Assembly (NCBI GenBank): GCA_022497155.1 | Contig: MU385765.1 | Coordinates: 124,001 to 188,000 of the forward strand | Origin: Whalleya microplaca | Taxonomy: Eukaryota > Ascomycota > Sordariomycetes > Xylariales > Xylariaceae | Direction of reading: 5' to 3' | DNA length: 64,000 nucleotides | Shown here: positions 37,348 to 48,600 of the stretch, piece after piece | Position numbering within the stretch: position 1 is the first letter of the stretch | Layout: the number at the start of each line of letters is the position of its first letter | Made by a program: the position numbers and the translations under genes | Notes under the pieces: generated by a model | Database searches by the model: none | Told to the model about the DNA's origin: nothing | The model's input: the letters and a program-made list of their open reading frames with translations, nothing else

Positions 37348-39369
37348 CTAAGACCCGCCTGTGCCTTTGTTCCAGAAGGAGCCTCTCGCTACGTCACGCC
37401 CCTGCTTCCGCAAGCATCGTATCTGTTTCTTGACACGCTCGCACCTCTCAAGTCGGGCCACCTCAGCATCAGCGCGCTTCTCCTTCAGGTAAACTTCGGC
37501 TTTGGACCGGTAGCGCTGGTGTTCCTCGGTCTTGCCTTGTATTCTCAACCACCAGAGCTTCGAGTTGATTTGCGCTGATAGGTAGGACAAACCCAGCTCG
37601 TCGCGCAAGTCCTGGGCCTGTCGTATCAGCTCCAGTTGGGCTTGGTGTTGACGTTGCACAATGTTGTCAGCGTCTAACGATTCCTTGACTTGGGCAGTGA
37701 CCTGGGTAGCCAAGCGTGCTGGAAGCCCGAGGACGGTGTCGGTAGCATCTCTGAGCCCTTGCAGTAACAAGTCGGAAGCGGACGCTGTCTGACCGCAGAC
37801 TTGCTTCGACATTTCGTCAAGAGCCGGGATGTAGGTCTCCTCAACCCATGCCGTTGTCTCGTTGACGGTGTCGACAACTTTCTGCGCGAACCCCCTGACT
37901 AGCTGCTTGCCAGCGTCGAGGGCACCCGTAAACTTGTATCTACCGAAGTTGACCAGGAATGTCTCGTTGATCTTAGGCTTCCGTGTCGTCGCGATGGACA
38001 CAGCTAAGACGCCGTGTGCCTCGCCCAGGGGTATCTCTATCAGGAAACCCTCTTCCATAAACGACATCTTAGTAGGAATGTCGTGGGGTCCCCGACTTAC
38101 GGCGATCAGAATTGCGTCCTGTGCGAGCCAGATAGACTTGATGTTCTGCGGGATCTTCACCAAGATCTCATTGCGACCATAGGGTATGGCCGAGCAGATA
38201 GTCTGTTGCGGAGAGAGACTGACGGTGGTGCCTGTCTGAGTCTTGTCTCTTCCAAACGGCATGAACACATGACTGCTTAATGAACTCTCGGTTTGCAGTG
38301 CATGCGTTCCCGTGTTGGTCCAGGAGGACGTGGACAAGGAGGAAGACAAAGTAGTGTGGGTACTGGAAGGGGCGGCGGCAGAAGGGATAGAAGCCACCGG
38401 AACCGTGGACAGGACCCTTGGGGCCGGCGAATTGAAAAGGAAGGATTTGCCAGCCACGGCAACACTATAGATAATGGCAAGTCCAGATAGGACCAGTAGG
38501 ATATTACGTTTCTCCTGGATGTAGTTGAACACCACACGATAGACTTCTCGGGGAAGAGTGTACTTGGCCTCGCCATCAGTTGGTGACGTCTGGTCCGGAG
38601 ACATCGGAGGCTCGGCGTTCTTTTCTTCATCCGGTGTGGCGTCCTGAGTAGGGGCAGAGAATTCTCGCATGCGGGCAAGCAGTTCCTGGGCCTGCATCTG
38701 CTCGGCGTTTAACATGCGGTGGGGTGATAGCAGACCGTGTTGGGAGAAGTCTGTAGGATTCTCGAGGCTCTGGTTGGCCAAGGTCTCAATGTCAGCATCC
38801 TCGTCCTCGGCTTCAGTATCATCCTCCAAGGCGATGCTGCTGCTGCTGCTGACGGCAGGCGCATCAGCATGTCTGATAGCATCTAAGACGACCTCCTCCT
38901 CTTCCTCGACATAGGATGAGTCAGTGTCGGCTTCGTTGGCATCGAGGTCGGTGCCGGTATCGGTGCCGGCCAGGCTCTGGACTTCGTCGGGTCTCTGGTA
39001 GTCGATAGAGCTGACGGTGGACTCGGCCTGGCTTTCGCCGTCGGTGCCGATGATGTCGTAGCCCAGCTCGGCCAGGGTGGGGTCGTCATCTTGGATCGTT
39101 CCGGGCTGCATGATGTCGGGCGAGCTCGAGGAGATCCAGTTGGTGAGTTGTCTATTGCCTAGCGGCCGGGGAAAGCGGAGAGAGGGCACGGAGTGGGAAG
39201 GACGGCCGGCGTTGTCCGGCGGACTCGACTCGGCGGTAGTGGTGTTATCGGTGGTGGTGTTAACGGTAGTGGTGTTGGCGTTGGTGGGGTGGTCGATAGA
39301 AGATGGTGGTGGTGGAACAGTCGTCGACGGATCGGCAAGTGTTGTAGCAATTGATTCGGGCTCTTCCAT
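37348..39369 (-). CDS. Single-pass membrane protein of unknown function
   Basis: Intronless, 673 residues. The N-terminal 270 residues are Thr/Ser/Asp/Glu-rich and disordered-looking, with SSSPDIMQPGTIQDDDPTLA, ELGYDIIGTDGE and a VEEEEEVV run. One clear transmembrane segment lies at about 289-308 (NILLVLSGLAIIYSVAVAGK), preceded by basic residues and no signal peptide. After a Ser/Thr-rich spacer, a beta-rich folded part (IPYGRNEILVKIPQNIKSIW, FLIEIPLGEAHGVLAVSI) leads to a C-terminal helical, Lys/Arg/Glu-rich coiled-coil-like end (residues ~590-660). I do not recognise a named family. Topology would place the acidic N-terminus in the cytosol and the C-terminal part in a lumen or the nuclear-envelope space; this is inference. 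Confidence 0.8.
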   Translation of the reverse strand: MEEPESIATTLADPSTTVPPPPSSIDHPTNANTTTVNTTTDNTTTAESSPPDNAGRPSHSVPSLRFPRPLGNRQLTNWISSSSPDIMQPGTIQDDDPTLAELGYDIIGTDGESQAESTVSSIDYQRPDEVQSLAGTDTGTDLDANEADTDSSYVEEEEEVVLDAIRHADAPAVSSSSSIALEDDTEAEDEDADIETLANQSLENPTDFSQHGLLSPHRMLNAEQMQAQELLARMREFSAPTQDATPDEEKNAEPPMSPDQTSPTDGEAKYTLPREVYRVVFNYIQEKRNILLVLSGLAIIYSVAVAGKSFLFNSPAPRVLSTVPVASIPSAAAPSSTHTTLSSSLSTSSWTNTGTHALQTESSLSSHVFMPFGRDKTQTGTTVSLSPQQTICSAIPYGRNEILVKIPQNIKSIWLAQDAILIAVSRGPHDIPTKMSFMEEGFLIEIPLGEAHGVLAVSIATTRKPKINETFLVNFGRYKFTGALDAGKQLVRGFAQKVVDTVNETTAWVEETYIPALDEMSKQVCGQTASASDLLLQGLRDATDTVLGLPARLATQVTAQVKESLDADNIVQRQHQAQLELIRQAQDLRDELGLSYLSAQINSKLWWLRIQGKTEEHQRYRSKAEVYLKEKRADAEVARLERCERVKKQIRCLRKQGRDVARGSFWNKGTGGS

Positions 39370-39750
39370 AACGTGGTGAAAATAAGGAAGCCAGCCTTGG
39401 GCAGATCATGTCATACCTCGAGGTTCTACCGTGGGATGGGACGGTAAAATCAGGTCGAGGATGACAGAGTGCGAGAAGGCAGGCAGACAGTTCGCAGAGA
39501 GGGTTGGATTGCGGGGCTTCGCCTATGTAAGGCAGGAGGAACAAGGCGGATGGATGGTTATTAGGTTAAGGATGTATCTAAAGCAAGAAAGGTTAAGGTG
39601 GCGTATAATCACAGGCAGCAAGAGAAGAGATAGAGACAGATAGAGACAGATAGAGATAGAGATAGAGAGAGGGGCAGAGAGGCAGTAAAGTAAGTATGGC
39701 GGGGGAACGAACTGGCTAACCTAGATCCGACGTCGAATACGTTCTTTGGG

Positions 39751-39797
39751 ATGCCTCAGATGCCTCAGATGCCTCAGATGCCTCAGATGCCTCAGTT
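39751..39797. repeat. 9-bp tandem repeat (ATGCCTCAG)
   Basis: Five copies of the 9-base unit in tandem, the last slightly altered. Confidence 0.85.
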
Positions 39798-40326
39798 GAT
39801 CATCGTTCAAGGACGAGGTATTGATGAGGGTTTATGGTGGGTGAGCTGAACTACATTCAGACAAAAAAGGTTGTTAGATGGATTTATTCAAGGTTACCTA
39901 ACATGTAGGTAGTAGTGTAGGGTGGAGGGACCTAAGGCAAAAAGAAGGGCGCACGTTTCAAAGTTGCCTTGCCGTCTTGCAGTTGTCGTTAGGTAGGCTA
40001 GATAGGTAAGATCGGTAGATCGGTAGTACCTAGGTAGGTATGATATGTTATGTTATGGTATGTAAGTAGGTTGCTTGTGTGGTGGGCGTGGTGGAAGGAT
40101 GATGGGGAAGAGTCAAGTGAAGCTGCCTGCCCTAATGGACCGGTGGACGGTACGGTAATGGATGGAGTCACGGTAATGGAGGGGGGTGGGGGGAAGCTTC
40201 TTACACCTTTATTAGGTAGGCAGGCAGGTACCTGACCTCACAGTTAGCTACATTAGCTACATTGGCGCCATACGTACATACGCACACTTTAAGGGATCAT
40301 AGATGTGTACCGTATGTATGTGTATG

Positions 40327-40362
40327 TACATACATACATACATACATACATACATACATACT
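40327..40362. repeat. (CATA)n microsatellite
   Basis: About nine CATA units, preceded by TGTATG repeats in the opposite sense. Confidence 0.85.
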
Positions 40363-40896
40363 ATGTTACTTACCGTAATCTGATGATGCACTTACTGCGC
40401 CTAATCCTCCAGCCTGTCCTGTCTGTTAACAAGCAGCGGGCCTACCACTAATATCGAGGGATGTGGAAATGCCACCTGGACAGTCAATTTGGACAGTCAA
40501 TTAAACCACTCTCCGTCCGCGTGAAGTGCATGTATGATGTCTGTACTTCTTCCCAACACAAGCAGGCTGCCCAGGCTGCCCAGGCTAGCCAGGTAGGTAG
40601 CCAGGTAGCCACCGTAACCAAGGTAAGTGATAGGTAGGACTGGCAGGACTGGCAGGACTGGTAGGTCTCCCTTCCCTACCCCGGTAACAAGTCGAGATCA
40701 AGTTGACTCACAGACTCCCGATCAAAGGGACTCCAAGTCCCACTGATATGTACAAGTAGATAAGCCACGTCCACGTCCGTCCGTCTTTGCCAACTTATAT
40801 ACCGACCTATCTATAATAGGAAGACGTCGAGTTGTCACAGATCAAGACAGGAAGATAGACTACAAATAGATATATATTTGATATTTATTATTCTTG

Positions 40897-40912
40897 ATGT
40901 TGTTGTTGTTGT

Positions 40913-40947
<35 letters not shown>
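40897..40947. repeat. (TTG)n / (TTGCTG)n compound microsatellite
   Basis: A GTT run followed by about six TTGCTG units. It is open in several frames, but no gene context supports translation. Confidence 0.85.
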
Positions 40948-40993
40948 GGTATGGTTGTATGTATGTAAGTGAGATAATAGATCGATAGATACC

Positions 40994-41092
40994 AGATAGA
41001 TAGACAGATAGACAGATAGACAGATAGACAGATAGACAGATAGACAGATAGACAGATAGACAGATAGACAGATAGACAGATAGACAGATAGA
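40994..41092. repeat. (GATAGACA)n 8-bp tandem repeat
   Basis: About 12 nearly perfect copies of GATAGACA. They give artificial long reading frames in several frames, with Tyr-Leu-Ser-Ile-Cys type repeats on the minus strand. Ends about 80 bases before a MITE. Confidence 0.9.
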
Positions 41093-41170
41093 GGGGCATG
41101 GATGACGGAAGCACTGGAGTCGATGGTTTTGATTGTTGCATGTGGTGGGGGTTTCTGTACCTAATACATA

Positions 41171-41933
41171 CAGTGGGGAGCCAAAAATAACGGACACTTA
41201 AAATTAGCCACACTATAACTTTACATTTAAATAATAATTTAACTACACCCTTTTAAAATAAAGCATATATATAAACTATGGGTAGTTTTAAAAACGCTTT
41301 TCAATGTATGTTTTACTTTTTAATTATATCTTAAAATAAAATTATAATAAATAAAACGAAAAAGTGTATATAATGTATTTAATACGGGAATTATTATAAT
41401 TTTAATTTTATATATAATTAAAATATTTTATAATAACTTTATTATATAAGTAAAACAACCATTAGTTTATATATATACTTTATTTTTAAATATTTTTTTA
41501 ATACGTTAAAATTTAAAGTGTAATATATAGAAAAATTGAAATTTTCTCTCGTTTCTCCACTTTTTATCTTAAACTTAACGTTTTTATTTAGCTATAAATA
41601 ATTAAATAAAATAGCTAAAAATAAAAGGTATATATAAACTAATATTTATTTTATAAATGGCTTAAAGATCTTAAAACGGATTTTTAATTAAGTTAAAATT
41701 AAAATTTTAATAAATGTATTTTTATATATAACATTTAATACTTTTATAACTATATATTAACTACTATATATATAGGCGAGATAAAAAATAAAAAATATAT
41801 TATAAAACTACATTTAAAATGACCTATACTTACTATATTTACTTTATTTTTATAAGGTGTGGTTAAGTTAATAATTAATTAAGAAGTAATAGTGTGGCAG
41901 ATTAGGGTGTCCGTTATTTTTGTAACCTGACTG
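41171..41933. mobile_element. Tc1/mariner-type MITE, RIP-mutated
   Basis: 763-bp AT-rich element with no coding capacity. The left end starts CAGTGGGGAGCCAAAAATAA and the right end, reverse-complemented, starts CAGTCAGGTTACAAAAATAA; both continue into CGGACAC and a shared GCCACACT block. Flanking TA dinucleotides at 41169-41170 and 41934-41935 are the expected target duplication. The terminal repeats span about 45 bases. It lies in otherwise normal-composition DNA, so the AT-richness belongs to the element. Confidence 0.85.
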
Positions 41934-42126
41934 TAAGTCACTTATCGTCGAGAAGAGGGGCTTTGAGGGGCTTGAGGGGCATCTCGCGCGTATTAGGCGG
42001 CGATGGGGTAAGAATCAATGGGCACGCGCACCTTTTAGGCGTCGAGTCCCACTTTATCTCCCTCTCTGTGTGGAGTCTGGGGGTTTACATACTGCGAGTA
42101 CATGTACTACCTACTTTATGTAATAA

Positions 42127-42164
42127 CCTTACCGCGCGGGGGGGGTATACTGAAATAATTACAG
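42127..42164 (+). repeat. Left terminal inverted repeat of the 13.7-kb element
   Basis: Begins CCTTACCGCGCG, followed by eight G and then a TACTGAAATAATTACAG-like part. It pairs with the inverse at 55819-55856 with one mismatch (TAT here, TGT in the other copy). Confidence 0.85.
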
Positions 42165-43851
42165 CCAAGGGTTCAAGGATTAAAATGCTCACACCATGGT
42201 GTTATTTAATCAAATAATAACAATAAAAGAAAATGCTTACAAGCTTTTAATTTAAAGTGACTCCGTAATTAAGTTCGTTTTATTAATAAGTCCGTAATTA
42301 TTATAGGGATAAAGTTATTATTACGTAAATAATATATAATATGCTATAAAATAGCGACTATAAAAAACCTTATATTATTATATAAAACATATTTAAACAT
42401 ATAGTATTGCGATTTAAAATGATTTTAAAAGAATTTAAGCTTTCTATTAAATAATAATTTATATTTAATTATATTTCGTTTTATATAAAATATGTTAAAC
42501 GCTGTTACAGTTTTATTTATAAATTATTATATAGCAATCATTTTTTATATAATATATATTTTAACTCGATTTTATTTTAAATAAAAAGTTATTTTATATG
42601 CGCATTATTTTCTAGCAATTATTTTTTATTAAATATATACTTTAATTTAAGCTTATTTTACGTGCATATAGTTTGCGAATAAGACTATTTTATAGTAATT
42701 ATTTTTTATTAAATGTATTATACTTTAGTAATATTATTATATCTAATATTATAAACACTAAACGGCTATTTTTATTATTACTTATTTAATATTTAAGTAC
42801 TTTATATCATTAGGTACTATAAAACTAAGGAATGTTTGGCTTATAGCCGGAAATAATTAAAATTATTTATAAAAGTTTTAATTTCTATAGGCATTAATAG
42901 GTGAGTACATGTAAGTAAGTATTTTATAGTGGGAGTATATCTAGTGCCGGATAAAAAGGCGCTCGCTTTTAATAAAAGTCGCTACATTAATATATTTATA
43001 GTAGCTTTATATAGCTTATAAATGTAATAAGTTAGACTTAAGTAGTTTTGCTTAAGGTATAAAATAGCATAGTTTTTAGTAAACGTATAGAACATTGTAA
43101 AATTTATAGCTATATATAAGTTGTTAATAAGCTTAAGCTATATCCGGTGTAAAAAATTTAGGGAAATTTACGTAAGAACCTAATAATTAATTATTTTACT
43201 TTTATCGCTAATATAATAATAGTATTAATAAGCTAAGGATTTCTAAACGAGTATTATAATATAGCCTTGTTTAATATATTATTAATAACTATCCGGAATT
43301 ACTTTTAAATTTTCTAACGCTTTTTTGCTAAAATAAAAATATTACTTTTATTAAAGTTTAGTACTAAATAAGCCGAATATTTTTATCTAATAGCGTATTA
43401 GAATATTAAATAATATATAAATAAAAATATATTATTTACCGTAATATATATTATATTAGTTAGTACCTTCCGAATTGCCTATTTTATTAGGTATTTTTTC
43501 GACATTAGCCTTAAGAGTAACTTAACTATCGCTTATTAGCTTTATATAAAATTATATATTAGGTACGGGATATATTAGGCTTTAATTACGTTTTTATCTT
43601 TATCTTTATTTTCGTTTTTATTTTCGTTTATAATTTCGATTATATCTTTATTTTTATCTATAATATCGATTATATTTTTGTTCTCGTTTTCGTTTTTATC
43701 GTTATTACTAAAGTTAAAGTCTTTATTTTTATTTTTGTCTAAGTTTAAGTTTAAGTCTAAAGCTAAATCGTTTAAGTCTATATTATTTTTAATTTTCCTT
43801 TTTTTAACTATAGGTTTAATAATTATTAAAGCATTATTATTAGGCTATTAT

Positions 43852-44146
43852 TGTAATGGGGCAGGGGATTACAGGTATTGACAGCAGCTTAGGAGCCACT
43901 AGAAGCCCCTTAGAGCCACGTTACAAGGTATCCACAGGGCATTCCACAGGGCATTTTACAGTGGATCACATACCTGTATTTAGCTAACCTTTTCCCTCAC
44001 ATTTCCTTCACTTTTTTACCATGGACAACAACAGATATTACTAGATAGTCAGATAGTTATATATATATAGCTTTGGCAGCTATTATACACTTATTTTTGA
44101 TTTAATATCTCACTTTCGCTTTACTTCGACACCCTGTCCCAAGACA
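43852..44146 (+). repeat. 5' long terminal repeat (295 bp)
   Basis: TG...CA-bounded copy, less RIP-altered at its 5' part than its partner (for example GGATTACAGGTATTGACAG here against GGATTATAAGTATTAACAG). Confidence 0.88.
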
Positions 44147-44706
44147 TTTGGCTTACTCCCGGATAGGCCTTAACTTTCTTGCCTTTTAATTAATCGAGCA
44201 AAACAGTCCTTTTTGTTATATTATAAGTTACGGAGGCATAGAATTTACTAGCAATAGCTACTTAAAATATATCTATTATTAGACTTACTTTGTTTTTATT
44301 TAATATATCGCGCGCGAACTATTTTATTTCGATTTTATCCGATAGCTACTTGCCTCTTATATAAATCGAATTAAGCTATATATTTAATCGATAGCTAGCT
44401 AGCTGCTTTATTTATATATTACATTTACGTCACTTATTACCTACAATTTACGAATTTTCTTTTTTTTATATACCAGGAATATAAAACGCGATAATACTAG
44501 AAATACCAGACCGTATGTTTTTATATATAAACCTGTCCATTTTTATATAAGTAACAGTAATAAACTAATTATGCTTAATATATAGCTGGATATAGCTAGC
44601 TATTAATACGTATATAATTTATATGGACGACGATATCGGATAATACCTTTTTATACCTTAATATACCTTATTACTTAAATACTACCTTTAGTAGCAAGGG
44701 AGGCTG

Positions 44707-45183
44707 TCAGCTGCTGCTGCTGCTACTGCTGCTGATAGCTGTGGCTAGCTGACCTGCTATTACCTGCTGACCTGCTGTCACCTGCTGACCTGCTATTACC
44801 TGCTAACCTGCTGTTACTTACTAACCTACTATCACCTGTTAGGGAGGCTTATAGGAAGGTTACCTAACCTGACCTGCTGCTGCTAATAGCTGTGGCTAGC
44901 TGACCTGTTGTTACCTGACCTGTTGCTGCTGCTGATAGCTGTGGCTATTTGACCTGTTAAAAGCCGTGGCTAGCTGTGGCTAGCTGACCTATTGTCACCT
45001 GACCTGCTGCTGCTGCTGATAGCTGTGGCTATCTGACCTGTTGAAAGCTGTGGCTAGCTGTGGCTAGCTAACCTGTTGTCACCTGCTGTTACCTGACTTG
45101 CTGCTGATTAGCTGTAAGCTATGGCTACTTGACCTGACCTGCTGCTGCTAGCTGCTGCTAATAGCTGTGGCTATTTGACCTAT
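44707..45183. repeat. Complex tandem repeats inside the LTR element
   Basis: Irregular tandem array built from ACCTGCTG, CTGCTGCTG and GATAGCTGTGGCTAGCTG words, covering about 480 bases of the retroelement interior. No open frame persists. This part is less AT-rich than its surroundings. Confidence 0.75.
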
Positions 45184-45320
45184 TACCCTAAGGTCCTTGG
45201 GGTGAAAATTTTTTTTTTCAGATCTGAAGGTTAGGCATTCAAGTATGGGGCGTGTTTTTATTTTTTTTTTTTTTCAGATTTTTCAGCTGCGTGGACGCTA
45301 GCTGAAAAATTAGGGAGGAA

Positions 45321-45615
45321 TGTAATGGGGCAGGGGATTATAAGTATTAACAGCAGCTTAAGAGCTACTAAAAGCCCCTTAAAGCTACGTTACAGGGTAT
45401 CTATAGGGCATTTTACAGGGCATTTTACAGTGGATCACATACCTATATTTAGCTAACTTTTTCCCTCACATTTCCTTCACTTTTTTACCATGGACAATAA
45501 TAAATATCACTAAATAGTTAGATAGTTACACACATACAGCTCTAGCAGCTATTATACACTCATTTTTAACTTAATATCTCACTTTCGCTTTACCCCGACA
45601 CCTTGTCCTAAGACA
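45321..45615 (+). repeat. 3' long terminal repeat (295 bp)
   Basis: Same length as the 5' copy and immediately preceded by a purine tract. More C-to-T and G-to-A substitutions in its first half than the 5' copy. Confidence 0.88.
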
Positions 45616-48600
45616 TTATAAAACTTTTAAAATAAAGACAATATTACTTACTTTTTAACTTTTTAGTAGCCGGGATTTTAGCGGGTGTGTTAGCGGCCTT
45701 TCGCTTTTTTTTAGCCCTTAATATAGTAGTAACTTTAGGTAATTTAATAGGCTAAAATAGGTTTAGCTTCTTTTAAGCGGTTTTTTTAAAAAGAACTTTA
45801 CTAAAAAACTTTAAGTTATTATTTTTAAATACGTTAGAGAAGTTCTAGCTTTTATTATATTATATATTATTATATCGGATAATATCTTAGGCGGTTTAAC
45901 GTAAAAAGGCGATAAGGTCGGGTTAAGTAATCTTTAGTATACCTTAAACTTTTTTTTTAAATTAGGCGGGAAAGTTTATTTCCAACTTATTTTTTAATGT
46001 ATTTAAATAGGCGATATAAAAAATAGCGGACGGCGGGTAGGTATTTTTACCCGGTTTGTAAGCTTTTTTAAAAACGCGGTTTACTATAAAAATTCTGCTG
46101 TTATATTTAGCGAGCTTATAAAATATAATTAATATAAAAATATAAAAAGCTTGTAGTAATTATAATATTTAATAGTTTTATTTTTGATTTTTCTCGCTTA
46201 TTTAATAATAGGCGCTTTTGCTACTTTTGCTTACTTCTCTTTCGCATAAGTAGGTTTAAGCACTTTTTTTGCCTTTACTTTTATTTATTTTTTAGGAACT
46301 TTTTTTTTTAGGCGGAGCTTGCGGTACTTTTTTAAAAGGCATAATAAATAATATAAATAATTAGATATAATAAATTTAAGTAATTGCGATTATAAAATAT
46401 CTAAAGGTGGCAACCGTACGATTAAAGTTAGATTATTATATGTAATAATGCTTATATAATAAGTAGGTAATAAATAATATAATAATAATTAGGTAGCTAT
46501 AAAGAATTATTGATATTATATTGCCGCTAATTTTATTATAAGCCTAACTATTATAACGGCAAAGCTATATATATTATAATAAAAGCGTTACCGAATACCG
46601 AGATTTCTGCCGATTAATTATTTTCGCGACTTTTATAAATATTACTATTTTAGGCTTTTGCGATACTAAAAATACGGTTAGCGATTAGGCGTAATAAAGT
46701 TTGGACAATATATTACCGAAAATCTGATTAAGAAAAATATAAAGGCAAAATATAATAATAATACAGATAAGTAATAGCGAAAAAAGGAGGTTATTTATAA
46801 AAGCGTTTTTCGCTTAAGTAAAAAAAAGGTAAAAAGAGGGTAAATTTTATACCTAAATATAATACTAAATAATATAATAGTATATTAGCTCCGATATTAT
46901 ATTTAATATAATATTATATTTGGAAGATTTACGTAGTATTAAAAGGTTAGTAATAGTATAAATAAAGTACTAAAATTAGCTGGTTAGATATTTTAGTAAT
47001 AAAAAATAAAATTAAATAAGTATTTAGTAATTACTAAATTAAACGTTTATTATACGGATATAAAAATCTATATTAAATAATTTTTAAATAAATAGATATA
47101 AAATATTAATATAGCAATTTAAAAGCTCTAAAGCCGCAAGCTTATATTAATATAACATATTATAACTAACTATAAAATATTATAATATAACGATATTTCT
47201 ATTTTATATAATAATAATATAGCTAAGGTAATATATACTTAAGTAGTTAGTACGTTATAAAATAAGCTTACCTTATTAGTTATATTAAATAACTTTAGTT
47301 ATATATTCGGAATAGCTTTATTAATTTATATATTATATATAAAGCCTTATATATATTTAAGTAGATTTAATAAGTTATTACTTATAAAAGCTAAGTCTTT
47401 ATTTTTATATATTATTTATAAGTTTTATTAAATATAATAGCTAATTTTTAATAATATAAATACTGGTGTAAAATTAATAGCTAATAATATAGTATTATAT
47501 AGTGCAGTTAGTAATAGGCAAGGCTAATATATATAAAAGTTAAGCCTACCTGTTAAGTAATATTAATTAATATGAAATTTCTAAGTATCCGGCACTTTTA
47601 TTAAGCTTTAAATTATAGCGACATTTATAATAGGCTTATAGCTTAAAAAAAGCAACTATAAAATAGTATATATATTTAGTCCTACTTTTTTTTTTCGTTA
47701 GATACGATAAATTGGAGGTCCGGATCTTTATTAGGGTCGACATTTTTAACCTCTCGCTTTTTTTTTTTTTTTTTATCGTCCAGTTTTAAAGGCTTTTAAG
47801 TATATAATATCTTATTTAAAAAGCCGGTTTTTACGGAACTTTACGCTATTAGCGATATTTTCGAACCTTTTTTAAATACTTTATTTATTTCATTTATATT
47901 AAGCTAAGCATTTATAAACCGGTATATCTATTTAGTTATTATAAAGCTTTATTTTTACGGCTAAGTTAATAAAAATACCTGTTACCTTAGTTAGGTGCTA
48001 AAGTTTTACAGTAGCTATAAGTGCTTATTTCGACACTATTTATTAAGCTTTTTTTCTGAGGCACGGATATCGATAGATTTTTTCCAAGTTTCGAATATTT
48101 TTAACTAGTTATTAAGGTTATAGCTTTTAGCAAAAAAGCCACTTAGCGTTTTCGTATTTTTAAATTTAGCAATATATTTTACTATATTAGATTTTATTAA
48201 CTGCCGGATATATTACTAAAGGCTTTATTAGTAAATTATATATAAAATAGTTTAGTATAAATATCTCGAGGTTATCGATAGTCTTATTTTTTTAAGTGGC
48301 GAAATTTTGCTTCAGTTATTTAATGGCCTTATTTTTTAAAAATATCTTTAGTCGATTTTCGCCCGGGAAGTTTTTAAATATCGCCCTAATAATAGCAGGA
48401 ATTAGCAATATATTTAACTATAAACCGAAAGTAATATAACTAAAGAATTAAGCTCGGTAAAAATACTTTCGAATAAAGTCGTAAACTACTATATTAATAT
48501 ACGGCCGCCTTTTAATAATATTAGCTAAAAATAAGTTTTACGTAGCCGTAGAACGGTTACGTAATTCCGACTGTAAAATATATAAGTAATTAAGACTGGC

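Larger units (their letters stand above)
39370..41168. other. Intergenic region rich in simple repeats
   Basis: No gene. It contains many short tandem repeats, annotated separately. It also has AGGTAGGTA-type words, TACCTAGGTA at 40027-40036, and repeated GCCCAGGCTGCCCAGGCT words near 40570-40600. Confidence 0.6.
43852..45615 (+). mobile_element. Non-autonomous LTR retroelement nested in the large transposon
   Basis: Two direct 295-base repeats beginning TGTAATGGGGCAGGGG and ending CTAAGACA or CCAAGACA surround a 1.17-kb interior. TTAT occurs immediately outside both ends (43848-43851 and 45616-45619). A TGG-starting stretch two bases after the left repeat (TGGCTTACTCCCGG) could be the primer-binding site. 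A purine tract (AGGGAGGAA, 45312-45320) directly precedes the right repeat, as expected for plus-strand priming. No gag or pol is readable in the interior, so it is TRIM/LARD-like. The two repeats differ mostly by C-T and G-A transitions, consistent with RIP. Confidence 0.88.
43560..46345 (-). pseudogene. Decayed minus-strand reading frame split by the LTR element
   Basis: Reading leftward from a Met near 46345, the frame starts MPFKKVPQAPPKKKVPKK. It continues Lys/Ala/Pro-rich with stops almost only at RIP-convertible codons. Near 45640-45700 it reads KRKAANTPAKIPATKKLKSK, followed by a GTAAGTAAT donor-like sequence. Left of the LTR insertion, at about 43590-43790, Asp/Glu/Asn/Lys codons dominate (an ancestral acidic tract after undoing RIP). 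Whether all parts belong to one gene is uncertain. I do not recognise the protein; a basic DNA-binding accessory protein of the transposon is one possibility. Confidence 0.4.

Noticed and set aside
40835..41213. Minus-strand frames of about 120 codons near 40.8-41.2 kb
   Set aside because: They are produced by the GATAGACA and TTGCTG microsatellites, which stay open in several frames at once.
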